Of a stretch of 64,000 bases of DNA, positions 50,449 through 63,216 are shown piece after piece. Positions within the stretch are counted from its first letter, which is position 1; each line of letters opens with the position of its first letter. The translations under genes and the position numbers were made by a program. The notes beneath the pieces are model-generated. The model was not told the DNA's origin. It ran no database searches and was given only the letters and a program-made list of their open reading frames with translations. Origin of the DNA: Nissolia schottii (Eukaryota > Streptophyta > Magnoliopsida > Fabales > Fabaceae); contig QANU01099529.1 of assembly GCA_003254905.1 (NCBI GenBank), forward strand, positions 1-64,000. The letters run 5' to 3'.

Positions 50449-53345
50449 TGTAACAGCCTGACTTTTTCCTTCACTAAAATTTTGCATAATAAATAATTAA
50501 GAATATATTAATAAGAAAAGATAAAAGAAAATAGAATTAAAATTTAGGTATTAATTTTAATCCCTGTAATATTAGTTAAAAATAATAATTTGCGATCTCG
50601 TGACGTCCGGTGACGTTCGGGTCGATATTAGGTTATTATTAGAATTTAATCATGACTCAAAGGTGTCTGTAAAATACACTAATATGAAAATAAATTTGAG
50701 AATATCTCGACAAAAATTTAAATATTAATAAGAAAAATTAATAGGTCATAACGGTATGTCCGAAATATTTTTAGGACTTCCGGACATAAATAGTTAATGA
50801 GCGAACACGACCGAAAACACACAGAGAAAAATAAAGCATAGATGGCCAATGGCCACAAAAATTCCCCCACGGCCAGCCCTCACTCACGAGACCCACACAT
50901 ACATACTTTCTTCCATTTTTTTTTCCTAAGTATGTGACCTAAAGCTCCAAAGCTCATCCAAAGCTCATCCACCACCATCACCCTTTGCCTTTCATCATCT
51001 TAATTCACTCTCAAACTCATAAAGAAGACAAGCAAGTAGCAAGGTTGTGAGTTTCTCTTCACTTCGAGGAAAGAACACCAAGCTTCCATAACGTAAGTTC
51101 CATAACTCCATCATTTTAATTTGTTTTACTTCTTGGCAAGAAGAACTCAAGCAAGCAAGCAAAGCTTAATTTCATCCTTCCTCCATCATCAAAAAGCTCT
51201 TTAGGAAGTGGGTAACTCTAGTTCTTCACCTCTTTGATGGTGGATGATTGTATGTGATTATATGTATGTGTATGTGATTCTTTGATTATATGATCATATA
51301 TGTTAGAAATGATGCTAGGGCTTAGGAAGATGATTCTGAAGGGTCTTGTGACCTGGATTAGATGGGATTATTATGTGTGGAATATGTGTAAAAAGCTCAA
51401 GCAGGTTCCATGGAAAAAGGGGTAGGAAATGGGAGAAAACGATGCATTCGGTTTTCAGTTTCGCCCAGTAACCGTTGAGCGGTCCCAAGCGCCGCTGAGC
51501 GAAATGCATCGATATTTTGCAAATGTGAACTCCAGAGCGCTGAGCGGAAGGCGGTTACCGCTGAGCGGTCTGCAGTCCACATGGATAAGTATAAGGATGG
51601 GAAGATATTTTTCTTAAAGGATAAAGTCGATGGAGATATTTTGAAAAGTTGTCAGACCGCTGAGCGATGGGATTCTTACCGTTGAGCGATAAGATATCCT
51701 ACCGCTGAGCGGACATGTTTTCAGCCCGAAGCGCGAGGAGCTCAGAACGCTGAACGGACAGTAGTTTACGCTGAGCGGCCTGAGACCAGAATGTCTTATG
51801 GAACCCATCTTGAGGCACATAGTCTAACACTCAATGCTGTAACTGTAATTTGTAACTGAAATAGATGAAGTATATGCCGTATGTGAATATGTGAAGTATA
51901 TGCAGTATGTGAACATGTGAATTACATATAGTATGTGACATAAGGTATAGCATTCCATGCATTCATGATAAGGCAAGTTTAAAGGATTAGAAATAATTAT
52001 GAGATAAGTAAAGATTCTGAAATGAACCGTAGGAAACAAGTCATAATATGTTGCAGGTACAGAAAGCAAGAGATGCTGAATTACTGCTGAAAAATGCTGA
52101 ATTACTGCTAAAAATGCTGAATGAAAATAAATGCTGAAAAGGCTAAATGCCAAATGCTGAAAAGGCTGTGATCACGAGAGCCAAACCATGATCCCACTTC
52201 AGGAGGTCAAAGAAGCATCCTGAATGTGGAAGCCCGCCACAGGTGGTGTCGATATGGCATACCTGGAGGTGTGCGGTTACCACGCCTAGCATTGTCGAAA
52301 GGGGGCAAGCTAAGGTGGGGGTACAATATCTGCCCACTGCCGAGGGGTCCTGAGGGGGCACACGGCAGGTGGAAGCCCACTACAGGGGTCAACAGAGGAC
52401 CACCTGGAGGTGCGAGGTTATTCCGTCATAGTATTGTCAAAAGAGGGCAAAGCTATGGTGGGAATAACATATATTCCAAAAGCAGGTTTATTCTGTTAGG
52501 CATGAATGTCAAGCATGTTTATTCTGTTATGTATGAATATCTGAATGTATGATTTTGCTGTTATGTCATTACCGTCAAGAGAACGCTCGAGATGGCTAGG
52601 TATGTACACGTAATGTTAATAAGCACGAGAACGTAGTAAGCAAGAGTAGTTCCCATATCACCTAGTAAAGTAGATAAAGCCGTTCAGAACTTAGGCCAGA
52701 TAATAATCAGTAGGATGTTTAGTATGTATGTTCACTTAGAAATCTCTGAGCGGCCTGAAGTCCGACTTAATATGAGACGAGACTCAGGAACTAAAGTTAT
52801 TTCCACTGAGAACCTACCGTTCTCATTCCCACTACCTTATGACTTCAGGTAGTGATGATGCTTCATACTTTGAGGATGCTGACGAGCCGCCAGCAGAGCC
52901 ATGAGCGGCCATGACAGGACATGGACTTAAAGATAGATGGATGTCAGGATTTTTGCCAAGGGCATACTGAGTAGTATTCCAGTAGCCCTTGCATTTTGAT
53001 ATTATGTATTCTGGATTACGTTTATGGTATTTTGGAGTATGTACATGTTATGTGTATCTTACTTATTGTATATACAACTATGTGACTGCTATGATGGACC
53101 ACATGAATGTATATTGGATGCTTTATTACTATACTGTTATACGCTTTGCTATAGTTGTTCTTTCCAACGCATGACTCTATTTTAGTAATTATTCAATGCA
53201 AATGAAAAGTTTAAAATGGGTCCCTATTTTCTTAAGTAACTATTTTCGAAAGATAACAATGGACTAAGGTATTCCGACCAGGTAGAAAACAACCTAGTGA
53301 GCATTGTTTACTACGTACGGGTAAACAGTTAGCTAGAGTGTTTCA
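50449..53345 (+). mobile_element. Solo gypsy LTR (about 2.9 kb)
   Basis: It starts TGTAACAGCC and ends GCTAGAGTGTTTCA. The 2,897 bp body is colinear with the LTRs at 54929-57787 and 60183-63154. The flanks GCAGT (50444-50448) and GCAGC (53346-53350) match at 4 of 5 bases, as an old target duplication would. No internal gag-pol is attached, so it arose by recombination between two LTRs. The body contains CGCTGAGCGG-type motifs (51468-51790), GCTGAA repeats (about 52080-52165), a diverged internal duplication of about 150 bp (52220-52470) and a short conserved frame at 52839-52904. Confidence 0.85.
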
Positions 53346-53743
53346 GCAGCAGCCGTGATCCCATCCACCTCAATGGTGAGGAGGAGGTGCCCCCATCTGA
53401 GCTGGAGCCGGAGATTGAGCTAGCCACAGACCCTGGTACGTCCACTTCCCCAATCCGAGGACGAGGCCGCCGGACGACTATCAGAAAGAGGGTACTCCCA
53501 ATGTTGCCGCTCTGCTTTGTTCCGCGAGACTTTACCGCTTTGACCGATCTGTCCAGCGAGGAGGAGGAGGTTGCAGGAGAGGAGGACCCCATGGAGCGCG
53601 AGGAGGAGGCATGCCAGTGAGGAAAGAACGAGTCTACGCCTGGTCGCATCAAAAGGGCAGGCTCGTCACCATTCCCTAAGTTGGATGGTTGTTCCTATCG
53701 TTGCTCGATGTCTTCCTCCTATGAGCTTTACGTGGTTAGCTAC
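53346..53743 (+). other. GC-rich continuation of the interrupted LTR-like segment
   Basis: An open frame runs to a stop near 53620, with EEEVPPSELEPEIELATDPG, IRGRGRRTTIRKRV and the acidic DLSSEEEEVAGEEDPMEREE. I do not recognise the protein. Removing the solo LTR joins this segment to 50448, so both GC-rich pieces were once contiguous. It could be a leader exon in a retroelement or a captured host fragment. Confidence 0.4.
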
Positions 53744-53874
53744 TGAAACACCTTGCTAGCCGCTTACGGGTACGTCGTAAACAATGCTCACAAGGTTGTT
53801 ATCTGCTTTGGTTGAGTTATTTCTAGCCCCTACTTTTAGCTTTGCAAATATTTCTTATTTGAAAATATGAACCA

Positions 53875-54465
53875 TGTAACATCCCGCTTTTTCCTTAGTA
53901 AATATTTCATGAATTAAATAAGGGGAACAAGCTCTCCCACGAGCTTCTAGATTAAAAGTGTCTGTAGAAATAATTCTGCTCATTTTCTTAAAATTATGCA
54001 GAAACTAGAATAGATCTTTTTTGTCATCTGAGTATAACCGCGCGTCAAAAGTATCCGTAAAAGGTATGGCTACAGACGAGAATTTACAAAAACCTCAAAT
54101 AAACCTGGATTATTACTTAGAAAAATTAGGGGATCATAAGGACGTGATCGAAATATTTTTAGAACAGCCATACGCGAAGTACCGGGATCGAAAATGATAA
54201 AACCTGATCAAAATTGATTTGCTGGAGCTGATAATTTTTTACCACAAAAAGTGGCCAAGAGACAAGCACACTACATGGCCAAGAATGGCCCAAGTGTGGT
54301 CAAGGAGTCAAAAGGTGTGGTGAGTCACATGGTGACTCATGACAATGACATAAAGGTTTATGACTGATAAGGGCAATTTGGGAATTTTAACCCCAACTAA
54401 AGTAGATAACAACCTAGTGAGCATTGCTTATGACTATAGCATAAGTAGTTAGCTAGGGTGTTACA
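53875..54465 (+). repeat. 5' LTR of the deleted gypsy element
   Basis: 591 bp with TG...CA ends, preceded by target duplication AACCA. Confidence 0.92.
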
Positions 54466-54469
54466 TTTA

Positions 54470-54928
54470 TCAATATGCTGGGCATTCAAGACTATGGCAC
54501 CTTGGTAAATAAATGCTTAGCACAGGAAGCAACAACACAGTGTGTAGTTGACGAGAGGAAGGAACGACACAAGAGGAAGTTATTGGAACAAGAGAATGCT
54601 GCACATAACTAGAGGAGAAGGCGACCTTTCCACGTTCAACACCAACCCCAACAACAACAGGAGCCGAGACAGAGCCAAAACCAGCACCAGCCAGGACAAC
54701 TATGACCACAGCAACAACTAGGGGAAAAAAGCAAAACATCCTGCCAGAAGTGTGGCAAGCTACATTGGGGAGTTTGTTTAGCTGGGAAAAATATTTGATT
54801 TAGCTGTGGAAAAGCGGTCATCTTACAAGAAACTGCAGAACAACCCAACCCATGGTCTCGCAACCAAAATGAGTTTTACCTTGGCGGCCAACCAAGCAGA
54901 GGAGAAGGACAATCTCGCTTCGGGTAAG
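54470..54928 (+). pseudogene. Gypsy gag fragment with zinc knuckle
   Basis: The frame reads MLGIQDYGTLVNKCLAQEAT, then VDERKERHKRK, a glutamine-rich stretch, and CQKCGKLHWGVCLAGKNI, then (after a stop) FSCGKAV. This is the end of a gypsy capsid protein with its nucleic-acid-binding CCHC region. Two stops and a frameshift break it. It ends where the solo LTR inserted. Confidence 0.8.
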
Positions 54929-57787
54929 TGAAACACCCTAGCTAACTGTTTACTCGTACGTAGTAAACAATGCTCACTAGGTTGTTTGCTATCTGATCGG
55001 AATACTTTAGTCCGTAGTTGTCTTTTAGAAAATAGTGGTTGCTTAAGAAAATAAGGATCCATTTTAAACTTTTCACTTATATTACATCAATAATGAAATA
55101 GAGCCATGCGTTGGAAATAAACAAATATAATAACAAAGCGGATAATACTACGATAAGTAGAACAAGCAATATACATTCATGGGTCCACCATACAAAGTCA
55201 TGTCACTGTATACATAATATGCACATAGCTCAAGGTGTCATATACAGAATCCAAAATATACAACATCAAAATACAAGGACTACTGGAATGCTACTCAGTA
55301 CGTCCTTGACCAAAATCTAAACAGCTATCTCTCTAAGCTCCTCCAATCCTAGCCGCTCATGGCTCAACGGGCGGATCATCAGCATCATCAAAACAAGACT
55401 CATCTTCTTCGGTACCTGAAGTCATAAAATAGTGGGGAATGAGAACGGTAGGTTCTCAGTGGAATAACTTAGTTCCTGCATCGTGTATTATATTATGTCG
55501 GACTTCAGGCCGCTCAGAGATCTCTAGGTGAACATATATATACTAAACAGCCTATCATTTATTATCTGGCCTATCTGAACGGCTTTATCAGCATTATTAT
55601 GTGACATGGGAACTACTCTTGCTTACTACGTTCTCGTGCTGATTAGCAATTCGGCATATACAAAACCGTCTCGAGCGTGCTCTTGACGGTACGGCATAAC
55701 AGCAGATTATTTATTCAAATCAGACTAAATAACAGCATAAAATCAGAATATCTTCAGCATAACAGAATCACTCAAATATGCATCACAGAATCATCCAATA
55801 CAGACATAACAGAGTTCAGCAGAATACATGCAGCAGAATCATCAGCGTAACACGTTTAACAGAATACAGCAGAATAACAGAATAAAACAGCATGACAGAA
55901 TATAACAGCATAGCAGCATATAACAGCGTAACAGAATACAGCAGCATAACAGAATAGGTGTTATTCCCACCATAGTAATGTCCTCTGTGACACTAGTATG
56001 ACGGAATAACCTCACACCTCCAGTGTAGGCCGACACTGTCCTGACCTCACTGCGGTGGGCTTCCACCTGCCGTGTGCCCCCTCGGGACCCCTCGACAGTG
56101 GGCTGGGATGGTACCTCCCCACCTAAGCTTGCCCCCTTTCGACAATGCATAGGCGTGGTACCCGCACACCTCCAGGTATGCCATCTCGACACCACCTGTG
56201 GCGGGCTTCCACATTCAGGATGCCTAGACCTCCTGAAGTGGGATCATAGCGGCTCACGTGATCACGGCCTTTCAGCATAGGCATATAGCCTTTTCAGCAT
56301 GTGGCATATAGCCATATTTCAGCAGCATTGGGCATTGGCCCTTATTCAGCAGCATTAATGGTACCTGCAGCATGGCATACTAGTTTTCCTATGGTTCATT
56401 TCAGCATAATTACTTATCTCAGAGTTTCTTATCATGTCGTTAACTATGTATATCACAGATGCATGTAAGCTATCAAGATCCTCACAGAGTTTATTGCAGA
56501 AGCATGTTTATTTCACGTACCGCATATCAATCAGAGCAATAGCATGGAATACTAGAATTTGTATTTTAGGAAGGTTCCATAAACTCTTCTAATCTTAGAT
56601 CATTACAGCAGAATTACAGTTTCATTCAACGGCTAACGCTGCGACATTTAAATCAGGAAACACGCAAGGAGCCGCTTAGCGCGCCGCTCAGCGGGCCGCT
56701 CAGCGCTCCGCTCAGCGTGCCGCTTAGCGCTGCGCCTAGCGCTGCGCTTAGCGCGCTCTGTCGAGCTGCAGACCTGTTTCATTGATTTTCCTCTCTTTTC
56801 TTCCTCTTTTTACATAAAAGCAACGTGAGATCTTCACACATATGCAGCACATAAAATTCCCTCTAATCCATATCATAAAACTCTTCAAAATCATTTTCTA
56901 AGCCTATCATAATTTCCAACCTCATTAAACAAACATACACATGCATTCAAACATAATCACATACATACACATAAACTCATCTAACCATAAAAAGGGATTA
57001 GGAAACTAAAGTTACCCACTTTTGCTAACTTCTTGATAACTAGAGAAAGGTGAATTCAAGCCTTGCTTGCTTGCTTGGCTTTCTTGACCTAGAAATGGAA
57101 ACATGAACATAATTAGGCCAAACATAGGTTATGGAAGATTAGGGTTTAGAACTTATGAGCTTGGCTTCTTCTTGAAGAGAATTTTCTAACCTTGATACTA
57201 GCTTGCTTTCTAGATTAATTTGAGAGTGAATTAGGATGATGAGAACAAGAGATGATGATGGAGCTTAGGGCTTTGGATGGCTTTAGGGTTTTGGAATTTC
57301 CTTGGAAGAAGAAAGGAAATGGATTTGGTCTCTTGTGTGTGTGGCTTCGTGAGAAAGAGGGCTGCCCGAGGGTTTTTATTCCCTTGGCCCTAGAGTCTTC
57401 TTATGTTTCCCTGTGTGGTTTTGTTCGTTTTCGTTCATTAACTATTTACGTCCGAACGTCCTAAAAATATTTCAGACTTACCGTTGTAACCTAGAAATTT
57501 TTCTTATTCCTATTTACATTTTTCTTGAAATATTCTCACATTATTTTCACATTAGTGTATTTTACGGACTCCTTTGAGTCACACGTAAATTCTAAAAATG
57601 GCCTAATACTAAGCCAAACGTCTCCAAACGTCACGAGATCGCAAAATCATTATTTTTAACTAATACGATAGAGATTAATTAACTTCTGTGAATTTTATTC
57701 CATTTTTATCTCATCTTTTCCTTATTAACATATTCTTAATTATTCATTAAGCGGAATTTTAGCGAAGGAAAAACTTGGGTTGTTACA
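54929..57787 (-). mobile_element. Solo gypsy LTR with perfect target duplication
   Basis: On the minus strand it starts TGTAACAACCCAAG (57787) and ends GCTAGGGTGTTTCA (54929), 2,859 bp. The flanks are identical GTAAG (54924-54928 and 57788-57792). It has no attached coding region. It belongs to the family of 50449-53345 and is inserted inside the deleted gypsy element, so it is younger than that element. Confidence 0.93.
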
Positions 57788-58129
57788 GTAAGTGGGTAGA
57801 AAATAATTGGAACTTTACACATAAAACCTAGCTTGATAAAATGAATTCACAATTCTGTCTATTGAGGCATTCTCTCATAGCCAAAGTTTGTACCTTCAGG
57901 GTCCAAATAGGATGGACCAATAGGAAAGATGAGTAAAGTAGCGTGTGCCCTTTAGAAGTAATTTATTAGTTGGAAGAATGATTAAAGAAAAGATGAAGCC
58001 GCAATTTTTGGGAACTAAGAAAGGGCTGGATCAATGATGTTGAAGTACAGGTAAATAGTGGAAGAGAAAGTATTTGAAAGAACATGGATCTAGAAATTTT
58101 GAGGACGAAATTTTTCTAAGGGAGTGGAA

Positions 58130-58719
58130 TGTAACATCCCGCTTTTCCTTTAGTAAATATTTCATGAAATAAATAAAGGGAACAAGCTCTCCCACGAACT
58201 TCTAGATTAAAAGTGTCTGTAGAAATAATTCTGCTTGTTTTCTTAAAATTCTGCAGATACTAGAATAGATCCTTTTTGTCATCTGAGTATAACCGCGCGT
58301 CCACAGTATCTGTAAAAGGTACGGCTACAGACGAGAATTTACAAACACCTCAAATAAACCTAGATTATTACTTAGAAAAATTAGAAATCACAAGGACGTG
58401 ATCGAAATATTTTTAGAACAGTCGTACGCGAAGTACTGGGACGGGAAATGATAAAACTTGATCAAAATTGATCTATCGGGGCCCGTTAATTCTTGGCCAA
58501 AAAAAGTGGCCAAGAGACAAGCACCTACATGGCCAAGAATGGCCCAAGTGTGGTCAAGGAGTCAAAAGGAGTGGTGAGTCATATGGTGACTCATGACAAT
58601 GACATAAAGGTTTATGACTCATAAGGGCAATTTGGGAATTTTAACCCCAACCAAAGTAGATAACAACCTAGTGAGCATTGCTTATGACTATAGCATAAGT
58701 AGTTAGCTAGGGTGTTACA
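58130..58719 (+). repeat. 3' LTR of the deleted gypsy element
   Basis: 590 bp, close to identical to 53875-54465, preceded by a purine tract and followed by AACCA. Confidence 0.92.
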
Positions 58720-58903
58720 AACCATTTTGAAAACTTTTCCTTTTAATCATTATTTCATAAACTATGAGTCATGCGTAGTACAACGAGAACATATGTATAC
58801 CAACAATAGAATCTCAAATGAGTTAAGCGAGAAATAGTTCAACACATGTTATATAGATAAACAAGTACAAGTACATGGTCCAGCACATCATTATACACTA
58901 ATA

Positions 58904-58930
58904 TGTGTGTGTGTGTGTGTGTGTGTGTGT
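58904..58930. repeat. (TG)n microsatellite
   Basis: Thirteen uninterrupted TG units, likely length-polymorphic. Confidence 0.95.
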
Positions 58931-59440
58931 CTCACAGAATTCACATAAGAGTCAGTGGTCATATCTAGACCATTGGACTGATACATAAGACAAAATGTTT
59001 CTTGCCCTGATTTGTATAACACTTATGCTGCCACGTTGGAGTCATCCCACTATGCATCGTTCATCGTTTACCATGTCTCCTTCTCGTCGATAAGTCGTAC
59101 GCTTCTGCCTGGAACCATAAACGGGCGGGGGTGAGAACGTCAGTGGGAAACCTTGGTTCTGGGAATCTTATTATTCTCATTCATGATTCCGCCGCTCAGG
59201 GGGTCTCTAGGTGTCACAGTTATACTACGTCCCTACTAGTTATTAATATCCATGCTAGCCCTGAGCAGCTACCTGTACTAGGTGACTAAGGGAATCTAGT
59301 CTTTCCATTATCTAGGTCCTCTATTCTCTGCCCTAGCTCTTAGGGAAACTAGTCCTCATTATAACATACTTTAGGATCTTCTTGTACTTAGCTTGCACAT
59401 ACATCTATACATACATATATACATCTATCTTCAGAGTAGC

Positions 59441-59962
59441 CTAGACTCTCTATAGTCGGACCCCTGTAAGGCTTTGCAAAACTAGCTCATCTTTGGAATG
59501 TTCCAGACTCTCTGTGGTCGGAATGCCCAGACTCTCTGTGGTCGGGATCCTTATTCAGACTCTCTATGGTCCGATGCTCTGACTCTCTATGGTTAGGGGT
59601 TCAGACTCTCTATGGTCAGAACCATCTACATTCTAGACTCTCTGTGGTCAGATGTCCAAACCCTCTATGGTCGGATGCTCTAACTCTCTATGGTCAGGAG
59701 TTCAGACTCTCTGTGGTCAGAACCATCTATATTCCAGACTCTCTGTGGTCAGATGTCCAAACTCTCTATGGTTGGACGCTTTGACTCTCTATGGTCAGGA
59801 GTTCAGACTCCCTGTGGTCGGAACCATTTATATTCTAGACTCTCTATGGTCAGGAGTTCAGACTCTCTATGGTCGAAACCATTTACGGTCGGATATCCAA
59901 ACTCTCTATGGTCAAATAACCAGACCCTCTGGAGATCCAGACTCTCTATGGTCGGATAACCA
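59441..59962. repeat. CAGACTCTCTATGGTC minisatellite
   Basis: About 18 to 20 units of roughly 22-24 bp with the core ACTCTCTRTGGTC and variable linkers (GGATGCT, GGAGTT, AGAACC plus a short ATTCTA-type insert). Some units alternate in a higher-order pattern. Frames through it (SLWSGVQTLYGQ type) are repeat artefacts. Confidence 0.92.
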
Positions 59963-60182
59963 ATCCTCATGATACATCATCATACATATATTCATAACGA
60001 TTCATCACATATATGATCACACATTATTCCTCAATATCTTAATGCCCTTGGACGCTATCATCATTTAGTATATCATAAAGCATCAACACATATCCATAAG
60101 CATAAACTCTTATTTTCTAACATAACATAATCACATACTGTCATCATTCAGAGCATAATACCATCACATATATAGGATCATA

Positions 60183-63154
60183 TGAAACACCGTAGCTAAC
60201 TGTTTACCCGTCCGCAGTAAACAATGCTCACTAGGTTGTTTTCTGCCTGGTCGGAATACCTTAGTCCATAGTTATCTTTCGAAAATAGTTGCTTAAGAAA
60301 ATATGGACCCATTTTAAACTTTTCATTTGAATAGAATAAATACTAAATTAGAGCCATGCGTTGGGAAGAATAAATATAACAAAGCGTATACCAGTATAGT
60401 AATAAAACATCCAATACATCCATTGGTCCATCATAACAGTCACATAGTGATATCTACAATAAATAGGATATACATAACATGTACATAAACCCAGATATCA
60501 AATACATGATCCAGAATACATAACATCAAAATACAAGGGCTATGCCCTTGGCAAAAATCCTGGCATCTATCTCTCTTCGGCTCATGTCCTGTCATAGCCG
60601 CTCATGGCTCTGCTGGCGGCTCGTCAGCATCCTCAAAGTAGGACTCATCATCAGTACCTGAAGTCATAAGGCAGTGGGAATGAGAACGGTAGGTTCTCAG
60701 TGGAAGTAACTTTAGTTCCTGAGTCTCGTCTCATATTAGGTCGGACTTCAGGCCGCTCAGAGATTTCTAAGTGAACATGTATAGTAAACATCCTACTGAT
60801 TATTATCTGGCCTAAGTTCTGAACGACTTTATCTACATTACTATGTGACATGGGAACTACTCTTGCTTACTACGTTCTCGTGCTGATTAACATTTCGTGT
60901 ATATACATAGCCGTCTCGAGCGTTCTCTTGACGGTAATGACATAACAGCAAAATCCTACATTACATCTACTCACACATAACAGAATACAGAACCATACAA
61001 TACCTATACTCATGCCTAATAGAATCATCAGATTATGCATAACAGAATCTTCAGAGTGAACATAGCAGAATCATCATAATGAACATAACAGAATCATCAG
61101 AATGAACATGCTTGATATACATGCCTAACAGAATGAACATATGCATAACAGAATAAACCTGCATAACAGAATAACCTGCTTTTGGAATATATGTTATTCC
61201 CACCATAATAGTGTCCACTTTTGACACTAGTATGACGGAATAACCTCGCACCTCCAGGTGGTCCTCTGTTGACCCCTGCGGTGGGCTTCCACCTACCGTG
61301 TGCCCCCTCGGGACCCCTCGACAGTGGGCGGATATTGTACCCCCACCTTAGCTTGCCCCCTTTCGACAATGCAAAGGCGTGGTAACCGCACACCTCTAGG
61401 TATGCCATATCGACACCACCTGTGGCAGGCTTCCACATTCAGGATGCTTCTTAACCTCCTGAAGTGGGATCATGGTTTAGCTCACGTGATCACGACCTCA
61501 GAATTTTCAGCATGTGGCATTTAGCCTTTTTTAGCATTGGGCATTTGGCCCTTTTCAGCATTAGTTCAGCATCTTTGACTTTTCTGTACCTGCAGCATGG
61601 CATACTTGTTTCCTATGGTTCATTTCAGAATCTTTACTTATCTCAGAGTTATTTCTTATCCTTTAACTTGACTTAGCATAAATGCATGAAATGCTACACA
61701 TTATATCAAGATTACATGTAATTCGCAGATTCAGTACATATTCTTCACATATTCACATACGGCATGTACTTCATGTATCTCAATTATTAATCATAGTTAT
61801 GGCATCAAGTATCAGATTATGTGCCTCAAGAGGAGTTTCATAAAACATACTGGTCTCAGGCCGCTCAGCGAAATCATGGTTCGCTCAGCGGTTTGAGCCC
61901 TCGTGCTCAGCGCTGAAAACTTGTCCGTTCAGCATAGGAATCTCATCGCTCAGCAGTAAGAGTCCCTTCGCTCAGCGGTCTGACAACTTTTTAAAATATC
62001 TCCACCGACTTTTATCCTTTAAGAAAAATATCTTTTTATCCTTATCTTTATCCACGTGGACTTCAGATCGCTTAGCGGTAACCGCCTTCCGCTCAGCGCT
62101 CCGGAGTTCACGTGCATTCCGCTCAGCGGCGCCAGAGGAGCGCTCAGCGGCCACTAGGCGAAATTGAAAACCGAATGCACCATTTCTTCCATCTTTTCCT
62201 CCTTGCTTCCATGGAACCCTACTTGAGTTTTACACATATTTCACACATAATAATCCTATCTAATCCAGGTCACAAGACCCTTCAGAATCATCTTCCTAAG
62301 CCCTAGCATCATTTCTAGCATATATGTTCATATAATCAAAGAATCATCAAACATGTACACAATAACATAAACATCATTCACCATCAAAGAGGTGAGGAAC
62401 TAGAGTTACCCACTTCCTAAAGAGCTCTTGGATGATGGAAAAAGGATGAACTTGGAGCTTTACTTGCTTGAATCTTGCTAAGAAGTGAAAACCCTTAAAA
62501 TAGCTATGGAAGCTTAGATGGTGGAAACTTGAGGTTCTTTCCTCCAAGTGAAGAGAAACTCACAAACTACTCTTGCTTGTCTTCTTTATGTGTGTGAAAT
62601 TAGAGGAACATAATCAAGGCAAGGATGGATTTGAGTGATGAGCTTTTGATGTGCTTTGGAGCTTTAGGTTAGGAAACTTAGAAAAAAATGGAAGAAAGTG
62701 TGTGTGTCTTCGGGACATAAGGGCTGGCTGTGGGGGAAGTATTTGTCCCTTGGTCATCTATGTTTTATTTATTTTCTCAGTGTGTTTTCGGTCGTGTTTG
62801 CTCATTAACTATTTATGTACGGAAGTCCTAAAAACATTCCGGACATACCGTTGTGACCTATGAATTTTTCTTATTAATATTTACATCTTGGTTGAGATAT
62901 TCTTGAAATTATTTTTATATCAATGTATTTTACAGACTCCTATGAGTCGGGATTAAATTCTAAGAATAACCAGATATCGGCCCGAACGTCACCGGACGCC
63001 ACGAGATCGCAAAATTATTATTTTTAACTAATATTACAGGAATAAAACTAATACTTGAATTTTATTTTATTTTATCTTATCTTTTCCTTATTAATATATT
63101 GTTAATTATTTATTAAGCGGAGTTTTAGTCAAGGGAAAAACTCGAGTTTTTACA
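60183..63154 (-). repeat. 3' LTR of the right-edge gypsy element
   Basis: 2,972 bp; minus-strand start TGTAAAAACTCGAG and end GCTACGGTGTTTCA. It is colinear with 50449-53345 and 54929-57787, including the CGCTGAGCGG motifs (about 61860-62160) and the short conserved frame (60602-60667). Confidence 0.88.
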
Positions 63155-63216
63155 TTCCACCCCCCTTCGAAAAATTTCGTCCTCGAAATTGAATAATAAG
63201 GATAAGTCCATACCTC

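Larger units (their letters stand above)
53875..58719 (+). mobile_element. Internally deleted gypsy element with perfect target duplication
   Basis: The LTRs 53875-54465 and 58130-58719 (591 and 590 bp) both start TGTAACATCCCGC and end GCTAGGGTGTTACA. The flanks are identical AACCA (53870-53874 and 58720-58724). The interior keeps a gag fragment and the far end of pol (FEDEIF-like text at about 58098) with the purine tract TAAGGGAGTGGAA. Everything else, including protease, polymerase and integrase, is deleted. A solo LTR (54929-57787) later landed in its interior. Confidence 0.92.
53744..60182 (-). repeat. Gypsy LTR, split by an inserted element
   Basis: On the minus strand this LTR ends CGGCTAGCAAGGTGTTTCA at 53744. 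After 53870 it is interrupted by the element at 53875-58719 and resumes at 58725. It contains the TG repeat and the 59.5 kb minisatellite. Its other end is not reached, because the element starting at 60183 lies inside or against it. Confidence 0.6.

Noticed and set aside
50163-50487. Overlapping reading frames on both strands near 50.2-50.5 kb
   Set aside because: Only one may be meaningful, and none has a recognised domain. I report the GC-rich segment as unassigned and do not call a gene.
57252-57464. 70-codon reading frame
   Set aside because: It lies inside the solo LTR 54929-57787, and I recognise no domain in it.
59441-59962. CRISPR-like or repetitive protein gene
   Set aside because: Unit length and linkers vary and frames shift between units. 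It is a minisatellite in an LTR.
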